This document shows, in pieces, positions 7,641-17,681 of a stretch of DNA of 64,000 nt (the stretch's first letter is position 1; each line of letters begins with the position of its first letter). The DNA lies in assembly GCF_042850945.1 (NCBI RefSeq), contig NZ_AP031496.1, forward strand, positions 1,488,001 to 1,552,000, read 5' to 3'. Position numbers and translations under genes: made by a program. The DNA comes from Halioxenophilus aromaticivorans (lineage in GTDB: Bacteria > Pseudomonadota > Gammaproteobacteria > Pseudomonadales > Cellvibrionaceae). Below the pieces are notes generated by a model. That model saw only the letters and a program-made list of their open reading frames with translations. It was not told where the DNA came from and made no database searches.

Positions 7641-9935
7641 ATGCCAAAAGACGAACACATTAAAAAGCCCTCTTCCGCCGCGGGTGGTTGGGGGGCGCTA
7701 AAAAGCGTTGGCAAGCAGCTTATGGGCACCGGCCAAGCGGTAACCGGGGCTAAAACGCTACTCAAGCTGAACCAGGCCGATGGCTTTGACTGCCCTGGTT
7801 GCGCCTGGGGCGACCCTGAACACGGCAGCTCGTTTGAGTTTTGTGAAAACGGTGTTAAGGCGGTGGCCTGGGAGGCTACCCGCGCCCGAGTGACGGCGGA
7901 TTTTCTGCGTGAGCATTCGGTGGCTAGCTTACAAACCTGGTCGGACCACGATTTGGAACACCTGGGCCGGTTAACGGCTCCACTGCGTTATAACGCCCAA
8001 ACCGACCATTACGAAGAGGTCTCTTGGTCGGCGGCCTTTGAAGGCATTGCCCAGGCATTGAACGCGTTAGAAACCCCCAACCAAGCCGAATTTTATACTT
8101 CTGGCCGGGCCAGCAATGAGGCCGCGTTTTTATACCAGTTGTTTGTGCGGTTATTTGGCACCAACAACTTTCCGGACTGCTCCAATATGTGCCACGAGGC
8201 CAGTGGTGTTGCGTTAACCGAGGCCATTGGCATTGGTAAGGGCACGGTGCAGTTGGAAGATTTTGAGCAGGCCGATTTAGTGTACTGCGTGGGCCAAAAT
8301 CCGGGCACCAACCATCCGCGTATGCTGGCAACCCTGCGTGAGGTGATTGAGCGTGGCGCCAAGGTGTGCGTTTTTAATACTTTAAAAGAAAAGGGCCTGC
8401 ATCGATTTGCCGATCCGCAAAATAAAATTGAGATGATCGTCGGTGGCTCCCAGCCAACCTCTACCGAGTACTTTCAACCAAGGCTCGGCGGCGATATGGC
8501 GCTGTTTCGGGGGATGTCCAAGGTGGTGTTGGAAGCCGAAGATAAGGCCCGTGCCGAGGGGCAGCCACCGGTGTTGGACCACGACTTTATCGCCGGGCAC
8601 ACCTCCGGCTTTGAAGATTGGTGCGATATTGTGCGAGCCACCGATTGGCAGCATATTGAGGCGCAATCCGGCCTCAGCCGTGCCGATATCACCCGCGCCG
8701 CGGAGCTGTACCTAAACGCCGATAAAGTCATCGTTACCTGGGCCATGGGCATTACTCAGCACTTGCATTCGGTGGATACCATCCGAGAAATCGCCTCGTT
8801 TATGTTTTTACGCGGCAACATCGGCCGCGAGGGTGCCGGCCTATGCCCGGTGCGCGGGCATTCCAATGTTCAGGGCGACCGCACCGTGGGTATTAACGAG
8901 AAAGCGCCAGCGGCTTTTATGGATGCCTTAGAAAAAGAACTGGGTGTGACCTTGCCGCGTGAGCCTGGCCACAATGTTGCGGATGCCATTGGTGCTATGT
9001 TGAATGGCTCGGCCAAAGCATTTTTTGCATTGGGCGGTAATTTTGCCCGAGCCGTACCAGACAGCACGCTGGTGGCAGAGGCCATGGGCAAGCTGGATTT
9101 AACCGTTAATATTGCCACCAAGCTAAACCACGGCCATTTAATGCCGGGTAAGGTTTCTTATGTGCTGCCCTGCCTGGGGCGTACAGAAATCGATAAGAAT
9201 TCCAAAGGCGAGCGGCAGATGATTACCGTGGAGGATTCCATGTCCATGGTGCACGGCTCGGCAGGCATCAACACACCGGCATCTGATCAGTTAAAGTCTG
9301 AGATCGGTATTATTGCCGGCGTGGCCAAAGCCACCCTGGGCAGCGAGGTTGTTGATTGGGATGCGCTGGCCGACGACCACGACAAAATACGCGATATGAT
9401 TGCCAGGGTGCTGCCGATGTTTGGCGAATTTAACACCCAGGTGCGCAAACCGCGCGGGTTTTGGTTACGCAACCCGGCGGCACTGCGAGAATGGAACACA
9501 CCCACCAACAAGGCCAACTTCGGTGTGGCCCAATTGCGCGATCAAACCGAGTGGCAGGCCGCCCAGGGGCAGGAGGCAACCTTTGTGCTGCAAACCTTGC
9601 GTTCCCATGATCAATACAACACAACCGTGTATGCCATGGACGATCGCTACCGCGGTGTGTACGGCATTCGTAATGTGGTGTTTATGCACGCCGACGATAT
9701 TAAGCGCATTGGTGCCAAGGCCGATGACATTGTAGATGTCGTCGGCTGTTATAACGACGGCCGAGTGCGCGCCTGCCGTGGTTTTCGCTTGGTGTCCTAC
9801 GATATTCCCAGGGGCTGCATTGCCGGCTATTACCCGGAAATGAACGAATTGGTACCGCACCAAACGGTGGGCACGCAGAGCTTTACGCCCACGTCCAAAT
9901 CGGTAATGGTGCGCATCGAACCCCACGGCGAATAA
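7641..9935 (+). CDS. FdhF/YdeP-family molybdopterin-dependent oxidoreductase
   Basis: 764 residues from the ATG at 7641, chosen over an in-frame TTG at 7626 because GGAG lies nine bases upstream. The N-terminal motif CPGCAWGD with FCENG near residue 50 is typical of the YdeP group. Residues 100-590 are the molybdopterin oxidoreductase body (EFYTSGRASNEAAFLYQLF, CHEASG, GQNPGTNHPR) and 630-764 the dinucleotide-binding domain. YdeP proteins are cytoplasmic, formate-dehydrogenase-like enzymes linked to acid resistance or formate metabolism in some bacteria; the substrate is not established. No twin-arginine signal. A small winged-helix-like gene follows at once. Confidence 0.88.
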   Translation: MPKDEHIKKPSSAAGGWGALKSVGKQLMGTGQAVTGAKTLLKLNQADGFDCPGCAWGDPEHGSSFEFCENGVKAVAWEATRARVTADFLREHSVASLQTWSDHDLEHLGRLTAPLRYNAQTDHYEEVSWSAAFEGIAQALNALETPNQAEFYTSGRASNEAAFLYQLFVRLFGTNNFPDCSNMCHEASGVALTEAIGIGKGTVQLEDFEQADLVYCVGQNPGTNHPRMLATLREVIERGAKVCVFNTLKEKGLHRFADPQNKIEMIVGGSQPTSTEYFQPRLGGDMALFRGMSKVVLEAEDKARAEGQPPVLDHDFIAGHTSGFEDWCDIVRATDWQHIEAQSGLSRADITRAAELYLNADKVIVTWAMGITQHLHSVDTIREIASFMFLRGNIGREGAGLCPVRGHSNVQGDRTVGINEKAPAAFMDALEKELGVTLPREPGHNVADAIGAMLNGSAKAFFALGGNFARAVPDSTLVAEAMGKLDLTVNIATKLNHGHLMPGKVSYVLPCLGRTEIDKNSKGERQMITVEDSMSMVHGSAGINTPASDQLKSEIGIIAGVAKATLGSEVVDWDALADDHDKIRDMIARVLPMFGEFNTQVRKPRGFWLRNPAALREWNTPTNKANFGVAQLRDQTEWQAAQGQEATFVLQTLRSHDQYNTTVYAMDDRYRGVYGIRNVVFMHADDIKRIGAKADDIVDVVGCYNDGRVRACRGFRLVSYDIPRGCIAGYYPEMNELVPHQTVGTQSFTPTSKSVMVRIEPHGE

Positions 9936-9937
9936 AA

Positions 9938-10243
9938 TTGGATTCGGCAGAAAAGTTGGCAGCGGCCTTTGCCGCCGCCGAGTCTACAGGGCTTGCGTTT
10001 TTAAGCCCTATTGGGCCACTGGTGCTGGCCGCTGCCTGGGAAGAAATTGCCCAAGACAGCCGCAAGTTCGCCCGGGTGTTTGATGTAGAACACGCGCTGG
10101 TAATTCGAGAATGCGTGCACCTAGCATCCGATTTAAATCTGATTACCCTAACCTATAAAAACGAGCGCTCTTCCCGCGTGGGGTATGAATTAAACGATAA
10201 GGGGCTGGGCATATTTAACGCGGGCCCGTTAGCGCCGGTTTAG
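9938..10243 (+). CDS. Small winged-helix-like protein, cotranscribed with the YdeP-type oxidoreductase
   Basis: 101 residues, TTG start two bases after the oxidoreductase stop codon; no ATG is available near the beginning. The second half (RSSRVGYELNDKG after a helix) resembles the beta wing of MarR-like winged helices. No membrane segment. Tight spacing suggests a role tied to the oxidoreductase, either regulatory or as an accessory factor. I do not recognise a named family. Confidence 0.6.
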   Translation: MDSAEKLAAAFAAAESTGLAFLSPIGPLVLAAAWEEIAQDSRKFARVFDVEHALVIRECVHLASDLNLITLTYKNERSSRVGYELNDKGLGIFNAGPLAPV

Positions 10244-10283
10244 CGTTTGGGTAATTCGCGTGCCTTTATATTTTGGCCGCATT

Positions 10284-10313
10284 AAAGATTGCCCATCAGG
10301 GCTTTCGCTTTTT
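10284..10313 (+). terminator. Possible terminator of the oxidoreductase operon
   Basis: GCCC/GGGC with a four-base loop, flanked by AAAG and CTTT, followed by a short T-run (CTTTTT). The stem is short, so support is modest. It lies in the convergent gap before the SDR gene. Confidence 0.35.
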
Positions 10314-10355
10314 ATAGGCCAGTAACAACCGCTCGAAACCCCCCAAATAGTTCGG

Positions 10356-11180
10356 CTAGGCCTCGGTAGATAACGTCACGCTTTTCCAGGTATCGATCTG
10401 TTCCGCCAGCTCGGCAAAATGGTAGGTGGCGTATTTGTAGGCATCTGGCCCCAGCAGCAGTAGGGCGGGTGGCTCTGCTTGTTCGCTTACGGCAATAATT
10501 TCTTTGGCAACTTTTGCCGGGTCGCTGGGTTCTTCACCTTGGTGGTTGGCCAGGGTGGGGCGTGCCAGGTGCGCGGTGATAGCGTAGTCGGCTATGGTGG
10601 GCTCGGCGCCTTTTAGCGAGCCACCGCCAAAGTGCGTGCGCATGCCGCCCGGTGCCACGTTAACTACCCGTATTCCCAAGGGTTTTACTTCATCGCGCAG
10701 GGTGCGGCCAATGCATTCCATGGCAAATTTAGAGGCACCATAAATAGCCGAGCCCGCCCAAGGCGCCAACCCGCTCACCGAGGATACGTTAATAATCAAT
10801 CCCGCCCGCCGGGATCGCATGGCCGGCAACACCGCCTGAATCAGCGCAATAGCGCCAAACAGGTTTACGTCAAACAGCGCGCGCATTTCTGCTAGGGGTA
10901 TTTCTTCTATGGCGCCGGTGTAGCCGTAGCCTGCGTTGTTTACCAACACATCAATAGGCCCGGCCAAGTCCACTGCAGCCTGCACGGCCGCCGCAGTTCC
11001 GCTGGTATCGGCCACATTAAACTGCACTGCAAAGCTGGCGCCGGGAGCCAGGGCCTGAAACATGGCGCAATCCTCCGTGTTGCGAATTAACCCCACCACC
11101 TTATGGCCCTGTGCCAAAAGGGCCTTGGATAAATGCAGCCCAAGCCCCTTGGCTGCGCCGCTGATCAACCAGTTCGCCAT
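10356..11180 (-). CDS. Short-chain dehydrogenase/reductase (classical SDR)
   Basis: 274 residues from the ATG at 11180, preferred over an upstream in-frame start because MANWLISGAAKGLGLHL puts the Rossmann beta-1 strand at the N-terminus. Visible motifs: cofactor loop GAAKGLG, NNAG after beta-4, the catalytic Ser in NVSSVSG and the YGASK catalytic Tyr/Lys pair. NADP- or NAD-dependent oxidation of an unknown alcohol. No operon partner; convergent with the preceding operon. Confidence 0.88.
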   Translation of the reverse strand: MANWLISGAAKGLGLHLSKALLAQGHKVVGLIRNTEDCAMFQALAPGASFAVQFNVADTSGTAAAVQAAVDLAGPIDVLVNNAGYGYTGAIEEIPLAEMRALFDVNLFGAIALIQAVLPAMRSRRAGLIINVSSVSGLAPWAGSAIYGASKFAMECIGRTLRDEVKPLGIRVVNVAPGGMRTHFGGGSLKGAEPTIADYAITAHLARPTLANHQGEEPSDPAKVAKEIIAVSEQAEPPALLLLGPDAYKYATYHFAELAEQIDTWKSVTLSTEA

Positions 11181-11480
11181 ACAAACTCCCACATACCCGT
11201 TTTTAATTATCCCCAAAGAATAGGCGCACCAACCGCCTGGGGGTGGCAACGCCATAGTGGGTATAGGCTAGCGGAGATTACTGTGCGTCTCTTGTCAGAT
11301 TCGGCATAAAAACTTGCCCAGGCTGTTTTACTACGGTTTGGCGTGCGGAGTGCTCCTTGTGAGAGATGTATGCTAGAGCAGGGCTGTGCCGTTCATTGAG
11401 AATATGGCAAGCTCAGTCGTCTCTTCGCTAAGTGTGCTGAAGCACACATTCTTGAATTCAGACTATAAGGTAACTTCTTA
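11181..11480. other. Divergent promoter region between the SDR and M1 peptidase genes
   Basis: 300 bases with no gene I can support. It must contain the divergent promoters of both neighbours. No operator, riboswitch or repeat is obvious. Confidence 0.5.
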
Positions 11481-14123
11481 ATGATCACCCGCGTAGCCCG
11501 CACCCTTGCTCTGCCCGTTATGGTGGTGCTAACGGCCTGTTCCGAGCCCAATACCGATGTAGATGTAGTCGAAACTACGGCCCAAGTAGAGCCCCGCCAG
11601 GTGGCCGAGTTTTTGTCTCGCAGCCAGGCCCAGTACCGCGCCGAGCGTATTAGCAACGTACACTACCAGTTGCAGCTCAGCCTGCCTGCGCAGAACAAGC
11701 CCTTTAACGGCACCGCCAAGATAACCTTTGAGCTGGCCGATGCTAGCAGCCCTATCACCTTGGATTTTGTGGAGGGCACGGTTACTTCCCTTAGCGTCAA
11801 TGGCGCGGCGGTGGCGGTGGACCACAACGGCTACTTTATTACCCTGCCAAGCGCGGTGCTCAGCGAGGGCGAGCAAACCGTGGTGGTGGAGTACACCCAC
11901 CCCTATCGCCGGGATGGCCGTGGCCTGCATTGGTTTGAAGACCCAGTAGATGGCGAAAGCTATGTGTATTCGCAGTTTGAGTCCTGGGATTTTAATAAGG
12001 TGTTCCCCGGTTTTGACCAGCCCGACTTAAAAGCCACTTACACCCTAACGGTTGAGGCACCGTCCCACTGGCAGGTGATTAGCGCCACCCGGGAGACCTC
12101 GGTTACCGACGTATCCTCCCAGCGCAAGCAGTGGCAATTCGCCCCTAGCGAAACTTTCAGTACCTATTTAATTTCTTTGCACGCCGGCCCTTACAAGATG
12201 TGGGAGGAGGCGGAGCCGTTTCGTATTCCGCTGCGCTTATTTGCGCGCAAAAGCTATTCAGAACACGTAGAAGTGCAAGAGTGGTTTACCGTTACCCGAC
12301 AAGGGTTTGATTATTTTGAAAGCTACTTTGGCACGGATTACCCCTTTACCAAATACGACCAAGTACTGGTGCCAGAATTTGTGTTTGGCGCCATGGAAAA
12401 CGTGGGCGCGGTAACCTTTGCCGAGCGCTTGCAACCCCGCCGGGAGCAAACCAAAGCCGACCGAGAAACCATGGCCATTGTGGTAATGCACGAAATGGCG
12501 CACCACTGGTTTGGCGATTTGGTTACCATGCAGTGGTGGGATGATTTATGGCTTAACGAAAGCTTTGCCGATTTAATGGGCAACCAAGCCACCGCCGAGG
12601 CCACCGAATACACCGGTGCCATGGAATTGTTTTCTACTCGGCGTAAATCCTGGGGTTACAGCGAAGACCAGTGGATAACCACCCACCCCATTGTGCAGGA
12701 TATTTATAACACCGATGTGGTGATGTCCAGCTTTGATGGCATTACCTACGCCAAGGGCGCGTCTTCGTTAATTCAATTGCAGCACCTTTTAGGTAAGGAT
12801 TCTTTTCAGCAGGGTATTGCACAGTATTTTAAAACCTACGCTTGGCAAAATACGCAATTAACCGATTTCATTGGCACCCTGGGCGATGTGGCCGAGCGTG
12901 ATTTATCCGCCTGGACGCAAAGCTGGTTAATGCAATCTGGCGTTAATGCGTTAAAAGCACAATTCATTTGCGAAAACGATGTGATAGCAGAATTTGATTT
13001 AATTCAGCAGCCGGCAAATGTCAGCGGTGCCGTGCGAGAGCACAGCTTGGATGTTTTGTTGGTGGATAGCAGTGGCGAGCGTACCACCTTTGATGCTCAC
13101 CTAACCGCAGAGCACAACCCGCAGGCTGACGCCATTGGTAAACCCTGCCCGGCGTTTGTGTTGCCCAATGTATCGGATTACACCTTTGCCACCATTTTGT
13201 TGGATGAAACCTCCATTGCCTATCTGCAAGATCACCTGCCGGAATTTAATAACCCGGTAGAACGAGGCATGATTTGGCGCAGCTTAAAAGAGTCGGTATA
13301 CGCCGGCGAATTAACCGCGCCTGCCTATTTAGATATGGCGTTAAAACATTTGGCCGGTGAGGCCAACGATGGTGTGCTTTCTACCCAATTAAATGTGGTG
13401 TCTTCGGTTTATGGGTTTTTGGTGCTGGCGCAACAACAAGTGCCAGAGGCCAAAGCAGCCGCCACTGAATACCGCGCTAAATTAGAAGCCATGGCATGGC
13501 AGCAATACCAGCAAGCCACGGATGACTCTTTAAAACACAGCTGGTTGGGTTTTTGGATGGATACTCTGCATTCCAGCGAACAACTGGCTAACGCCCGTGC
13601 GCTGTTAGAGGCGGCGGAGTTGAGTATTGATGATCAATGGAGCCTGGCCGGTGCGCTGGTAAGAGAAGGCGCCGCCGAGGGCACCGTGTGGGTGGAAAAA
13701 CTCACCGAGCAAGATAACTCTGCCAACGCCCAGTTAAACGAATGGGTAGCCTTGGCCCAGGCGGCGGACAGTGAAGCCAAACGGCAATGGCTGCAAGAGG
13801 TAGCCAATGTGGAGAGCGATAAATCCTACACGCAAATGCGGTCTATATTGGCCATGTTATTTGCAGTGGAACAATTTGCACTACAGACCAGTTTAAAAAC
13901 AGATATCCTGGCCCCGCTGGAAAATATCAACAGCGCGTTATCGCCGGTGTTACTGGCAACCTATGCGCAGTCGGTATTGCCGGTGGAATGTTCTAAAAAG
14001 GCAGAGGCCGATAAACTGGCCCTGGCTGCCAAGCCAGATATGCCTGCACCGGCGGTTAAATCTTTGAAAAAGGCTTCCCAGGTGGAGGATATTTGTATGA
14101 AGGTTGCTGGGGCTTTGAGCTAA
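11481..14123 (+). CDS. M1-family aminopeptidase lipoprotein (PepN-like)
   Basis: 880 residues. The signal peptide ends in a lipobox-like LTAC (Cys 20), so the enzyme is probably tethered in the envelope. The exopeptidase motif GAMEN is at residues 303-307 and the zinc site HEMAHHWFGD begins at residue 337, with the third ligand Glu in NESFAD. The C-terminal third is the helical ERAP1-like domain. M1 enzymes remove N-terminal residues from peptides using one zinc ion. It stands alone. A truncated relative of the M1 family lies at 33047-33340. Confidence 0.93.
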   Translation: MITRVARTLALPVMVVLTACSEPNTDVDVVETTAQVEPRQVAEFLSRSQAQYRAERISNVHYQLQLSLPAQNKPFNGTAKITFELADASSPITLDFVEGTVTSLSVNGAAVAVDHNGYFITLPSAVLSEGEQTVVVEYTHPYRRDGRGLHWFEDPVDGESYVYSQFESWDFNKVFPGFDQPDLKATYTLTVEAPSHWQVISATRETSVTDVSSQRKQWQFAPSETFSTYLISLHAGPYKMWEEAEPFRIPLRLFARKSYSEHVEVQEWFTVTRQGFDYFESYFGTDYPFTKYDQVLVPEFVFGAMENVGAVTFAERLQPRREQTKADRETMAIVVMHEMAHHWFGDLVTMQWWDDLWLNESFADLMGNQATAEATEYTGAMELFSTRRKSWGYSEDQWITTHPIVQDIYNTDVVMSSFDGITYAKGASSLIQLQHLLGKDSFQQGIAQYFKTYAWQNTQLTDFIGTLGDVAERDLSAWTQSWLMQSGVNALKAQFICENDVIAEFDLIQQPANVSGAVREHSLDVLLVDSSGERTTFDAHLTAEHNPQADAIGKPCPAFVLPNVSDYTFATILLDETSIAYLQDHLPEFNNPVERGMIWRSLKESVYAGELTAPAYLDMALKHLAGEANDGVLSTQLNVVSSVYGFLVLAQQQVPEAKAAATEYRAKLEAMAWQQYQQATDDSLKHSWLGFWMDTLHSSEQLANARALLEAAELSIDDQWSLAGALVREGAAEGTVWVEKLTEQDNSANAQLNEWVALAQAADSEAKRQWLQEVANVESDKSYTQMRSILAMLFAVEQFALQTSLKTDILAPLENINSALSPVLLATYAQSVLPVECSKKAEADKLALAAKPDMPAPAVKSLKKASQVEDICMKVAGALS

Positions 14124-14150
14124 GGGCTTGATAGTTAGGTAACTTGGGTT

Positions 14151-14173
14151 AGAGGGCTTATAGTTGGCCCTCT
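14151..14173 (+). terminator. Stem-loop after the M1 peptidase gene
   Basis: AGAGGGC (14151-14157) pairs with GCCCTCT (14167-14173) across a nine-base loop. No T-run follows, so intrinsic termination is uncertain. Confidence 0.35.
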
Positions 14174-14357
14174 ATCGATTTACACTTAGCAGGTGATAGA
14201 AAGATGGAGCTGGTGCCGCTCCGGTCTAAGTGCCTGTATTTTATTTCCCATATTGTTATTCAGAACACATAACAAAATATTCATAGGTGAACTAAAGTTG
14301 GCTTATGGCTACCATGTAAGTAACTTGTCCTATCATTCAAAAATATAGGATATAGCC

Positions 14358-14852
14358 ATGAGTGACGCATTGACGAGAATTTTTACTACCTGGAGAACAT
14401 ACCCGGACGGCGCTAGTACGCTTGAGGCAACGGTGGATAAAGCGTTTAACCGCTGTACCAAGGCGGTACAGCAGTATCAGGATGGGCAGGGATCGATAGT
14501 CACTGCTTACGATGCCGGGTGGTACAGAGATAAATCTGAGAAACACGTCAACTTTGAGTTTACGTGGCCCCAGGCTGATGTTGTCGAAGGAAATTGTGTT
14601 TGCACGATTAGTAGCCCATTAGCAGAGGGGATAACACCGACTAAAAGGCCGATTGACTCCCGCGACGGCGTTAAGGCATTGGTTATTTGCTTGGGTAAAC
14701 TAAAAGCTCTAACGCCGTCTCGCATAACTATCTATCAAGATATTTCAGAACGTATTAGTGCCCCCATTTATGTGAAAACATTTAATACTAGAGAGTATTG
14801 GGTGATCGAAAAAGATAAAGTAGAAGAGTATGCAATTGCGGCAAATCACTGA
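14358..14852 (+). CDS. Hypothetical protein
   Basis: 164 residues, no signal peptide or membrane segment. I do not recognise the family. It overlaps the start of the following lipoprotein gene by 23 bases, so the two form a small operon. Composition is A+T-richer than the flanking metabolic genes. Confidence 0.6.
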   Translation: MSDALTRIFTTWRTYPDGASTLEATVDKAFNRCTKAVQQYQDGQGSIVTAYDAGWYRDKSEKHVNFEFTWPQADVVEGNCVCTISSPLAEGITPTKRPIDSRDGVKALVICLGKLKALTPSRITIYQDISERISAPIYVKTFNTREYWVIEKDKVEEYAIAANH

Positions 14853-15390
14853 GCAATTTAAGCGGGCTGGGCTTTTTGGGATGGTATTAGCTGGATTGAG
14901 CGGTTGCTCTGAAAAGATGCGTGGTACGCCGCCGGATACCTATCCCGACGGCGGTTTTGAACCGGTTTCAATTTATTCGATACTGGCGAATCCCAGCCAG
15001 TTCAGCCAGCGTCACATTGAGGTGAAGGGCTATCTTGCGTTTCATGACGGATACTGGTCCTTGCTCCCTTCTAAGGAAAGAACAGCAATCATTGATCTTC
15101 CTTCAACAATCCGATTACGTGTTGCTATGTTAGATGAGGAAAGATGTAACGGGGCCTGGGTGGCGGTTAAGGGCGTTACTAAGCCTTTTATCGGGATAGA
15201 CGTGGAATTCGATCCAGATAAAATTCAGTATATCAGCTTAGCTGAGCACCCCGGCAGGTGCTACGTCTCTGAAGAATTTGCCAAAAAAATTAAAAGCGGT
15301 AAAGGCAAAGTAATTATTGTTGAAGATGGGGAAGAGATCCCGCCTGCGGAGCCGCGTGACGAAGAGTCTCCCAATGCGGCTTTTCAGTGA
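14830..15390 (+). CDS. Putative lipoprotein with OB-fold-like domain
   Basis: 186 residues. The signal sequence ends in LSGC (Cys about residue 26). The segment SIYSILANPSQFSQRHIEVKG resembles the opening strands of small bacterial OB-fold domains of secreted proteins. The last 40 residues are Glu/Lys-rich and probably disordered. It overlaps the preceding hypothetical gene. Alternative starts a few codons downstream would shorten the n-region. Function unknown. Confidence 0.6.
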   Translation: MQLRQITEQFKRAGLFGMVLAGLSGCSEKMRGTPPDTYPDGGFEPVSIYSILANPSQFSQRHIEVKGYLAFHDGYWSLLPSKERTAIIDLPSTIRLRVAMLDEERCNGAWVAVKGVTKPFIGIDVEFDPDKIQYISLAEHPGRCYVSEEFAKKIKSGKGKVIIVEDGEEIPPAEPRDEESPNAAFQ

Positions 15391-15440
15391 GTTTTCACTT
15401 TCAGTCTATTTTTAGTATCTGTCTATCCAGTAAATAAAAA

Positions 15441-15468
15441 TCCCGCAGAGGCTACGGCCACTGCGGGA
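15441..15468 (-). terminator. Terminator of the PKD lipoprotein gene
   Basis: TCCCGCAG (15441-15448) and CTGCGGGA (15461-15468) form a perfect eight-base stem with a 12-base loop. Read on the minus strand it is followed by ATTTTTATTT. It lies between convergent genes and may serve both. Confidence 0.75.
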
Positions 15469-15476
15469 AATCCTTT

Positions 15477-17681
15477 CTATTGAACCACCACCCGCAATCG
15501 ATCTAAATTGTATAACTTGGCATAGTCGGTGGTCATATCGCCCTCACGATGGGATGCCCCTCGTAGCACGACGAAATACGTACCGGGTTGGTTAAACGTG
15601 TATTGCGTGGTTACCGTTACGGTTTCTTTACCTGGGGTTACTTCGACCTTGGTGGCGAATTCGCCGGAGCCATCGAAATCCCATTCAGCCGCTACTACCT
15701 TGCCTACACCGGGTGGTACTGTAATTTCACCGCTGAACTCCACAGGTTCGCCGGCTTTTACCTCGATGCGTTCGCTATCACCGGTGTGGATATTTACCAC
15801 CGGTTGTATCCCTTTGCGCTGTTGTGCGTTATCAGGAATCACTACCTGGGCATCGACAATCTGGTAGTTGTCGCTGGCCGGTGGGGGGGTGCCTTTCTCT
15901 GCCCAGGCGGCTAGGTCTCGCAGGGCTTGTTGCAGCATTCCTTGGTAGCTAACGATGCGGGTAAATTCGCTTGCTTGAGGTTGGTCGCCGTGCAGCGCTC
16001 GGTCGGTGTAGTACAGGCGCACTTGATCGTCGGCTTTATCGCCGTGGTAGGCTTGCACGCGTTTGAGGTACCAATCGGCCTGCCAAGGCATGGCTTCTCT
16101 ATCTAACAACGATGCAACGAGGATGACCTTTTCGTCCACTTCGCCGGTCATTTGCGAACCCACGGTGTTTTGCACAAACATTGGCCCTATTAAAAATGGG
16201 CGCTGGGGATAAATAGGTTTACCTTCGGCATCGCGGAATTGATCCCAGGCGGGGAAATCTGGCCCCGGTACTTGGTGGCGATGGTAAGTTTGCACCGCCA
16301 AAAAGTTGGAGTTATCCACACGTACTTTATCTCCCACGGCTAGAGAATCTACCAAGGTTTGGTCGTTCATGCCCAGTACGATAATGTCTTCCTTGATGTG
16401 GGCCAGGGTCAGTTCTTTACCCTCAGCTGAACCGCTGTTGATGACTAGGTCGCCGCCCAAAAACTGCACCTTGGGCGGTGTGGCTGCCAATTTAAATGCG
16501 ACAACTTTGCTGGCTTCGTCGGCGGACATGGTGAAGGCTTCGTCTACGCCACCGCGATTTTCGGTGTTGGATGCATCGGTAGAGATATTGGCTTCTGCCG
16601 CTTGTTTAGCGGTAATAAGTTCGGTGATTTTGCTTTCAAATTGAATACGATAACCGTCAAAGGCGGTGGGATCGTCGTGGCCAAGGTAGCCGGGAGTTGT
16701 CCAGAATTCGGTAAAGTAGCCTGGGTCTGCCATTCTTACGCCGCCGTACAAAGCGGCAAAGCCGTGGATACCCATGGTCTTATAGCCGTACCAAGATTCT
16801 GGTGGAAAGCCCATGCGGGTAACTTCGGTGTAGGCCTTGCGTTGCAAATCGGTTAAACCAGCGTAGGGATCGCTACCACCCGCGTCCACTGCATCGATAA
16901 TGCTCGGGAAATTATCTTGTAAAATACGCATGGCGTGCATGCGTACGGTAAACATATTGGGGATGGCCATACTTGAGCCCAGTACATAGGGTACAACACC
17001 ATCCCATACGCCTTGGGTGTTCTCCGCCGAACCAACGGTGCGATAACCGCCACCGGAACCACCATAGGCATAGCCATAAGGGCGTTCATCTGTTTGGTAG
17101 ATGGCTTGAGCAACTGCGCGGGAGTATTGCGCCGCTGCAGCGTTAGCCCGGTAGGCGGTGATGGTTGGATCCTGTGGCGAGGTACCGATGGACGCCAGGG
17201 TCGAGTCGTCGCCACCATTGGTTTCAACAAAATAAGCGCCGCTGTCTATTGAGAAGCCAATTTTGTTGTACATGCCGGCGGGCATTTCTTGCGCTAGGTT
17301 CTCGCTTAGCGGTACCGGAGTAATGTGTTGAAAAAACCGCCCCTGGTATAGGTCTTTTGGAGGGAAATAATAGGAGAACCGAGTTTGCGTGCCGCTAAAA
17401 CCGCCGTGAATATAGCGGTGCGGCACAGGCGCATCGCGCATTTCGTCGATGTCTATATAGGGCTTGGAAAAGTGCGCGTCTCTGTCTAATAAGGCTTGAG
17501 GGGCGGATGGGGCGGCTTGTTCTACCAGCAGCGTTGGCATGGTGTCCGTTTGGTTCTGGTCTGAATTAGAGGTATCACTACCACAGGCGTTTAGCATAAG
17601 GGCCGCTATTACGGCAGCGCCCGAGGAGAGTAAACGCTTGGGATTAGTCAGCCCAGCGCTGGTGATTAAATTAAACAACAT
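15477..17681 (-). CDS. Large secreted lipoprotein, alpha/beta-hydrolase-like with C-terminal PKD-type domain
   Basis: 734 residues. The signal peptide ends in a lipobox LNAC (Cys 33). The body contains YAYGGSGGGYRTVG near residue 205, reminiscent of the nucleophile elbow (G-x-S-x-G) of alpha/beta hydrolases of the tannase/feruloyl-esterase type, and an HGD segment near residue 560 that could supply the His. Residues about 640-734 read as an Ig-like PKD domain (VVAAEWDFDGSGEF, then YTFNQPGTYFVVLRG). An extracellular or surface esterase is the best guess; the substrate is unknown. A stem-loop terminator follows. Confidence 0.6.
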   Translation of the reverse strand: MLFNLITSAGLTNPKRLLSSGAAVIAALMLNACGSDTSNSDQNQTDTMPTLLVEQAAPSAPQALLDRDAHFSKPYIDIDEMRDAPVPHRYIHGGFSGTQTRFSYYFPPKDLYQGRFFQHITPVPLSENLAQEMPAGMYNKIGFSIDSGAYFVETNGGDDSTLASIGTSPQDPTITAYRANAAAAQYSRAVAQAIYQTDERPYGYAYGGSGGGYRTVGSAENTQGVWDGVVPYVLGSSMAIPNMFTVRMHAMRILQDNFPSIIDAVDAGGSDPYAGLTDLQRKAYTEVTRMGFPPESWYGYKTMGIHGFAALYGGVRMADPGYFTEFWTTPGYLGHDDPTAFDGYRIQFESKITELITAKQAAEANISTDASNTENRGGVDEAFTMSADEASKVVAFKLAATPPKVQFLGGDLVINSGSAEGKELTLAHIKEDIIVLGMNDQTLVDSLAVGDKVRVDNSNFLAVQTYHRHQVPGPDFPAWDQFRDAEGKPIYPQRPFLIGPMFVQNTVGSQMTGEVDEKVILVASLLDREAMPWQADWYLKRVQAYHGDKADDQVRLYYTDRALHGDQPQASEFTRIVSYQGMLQQALRDLAAWAEKGTPPPASDNYQIVDAQVVIPDNAQQRKGIQPVVNIHTGDSERIEVKAGEPVEFSGEITVPPGVGKVVAAEWDFDGSGEFATKVEVTPGKETVTVTTQYTFNQPGTYFVVLRGASHREGDMTTDYAKLYNLDRLRVVVQ

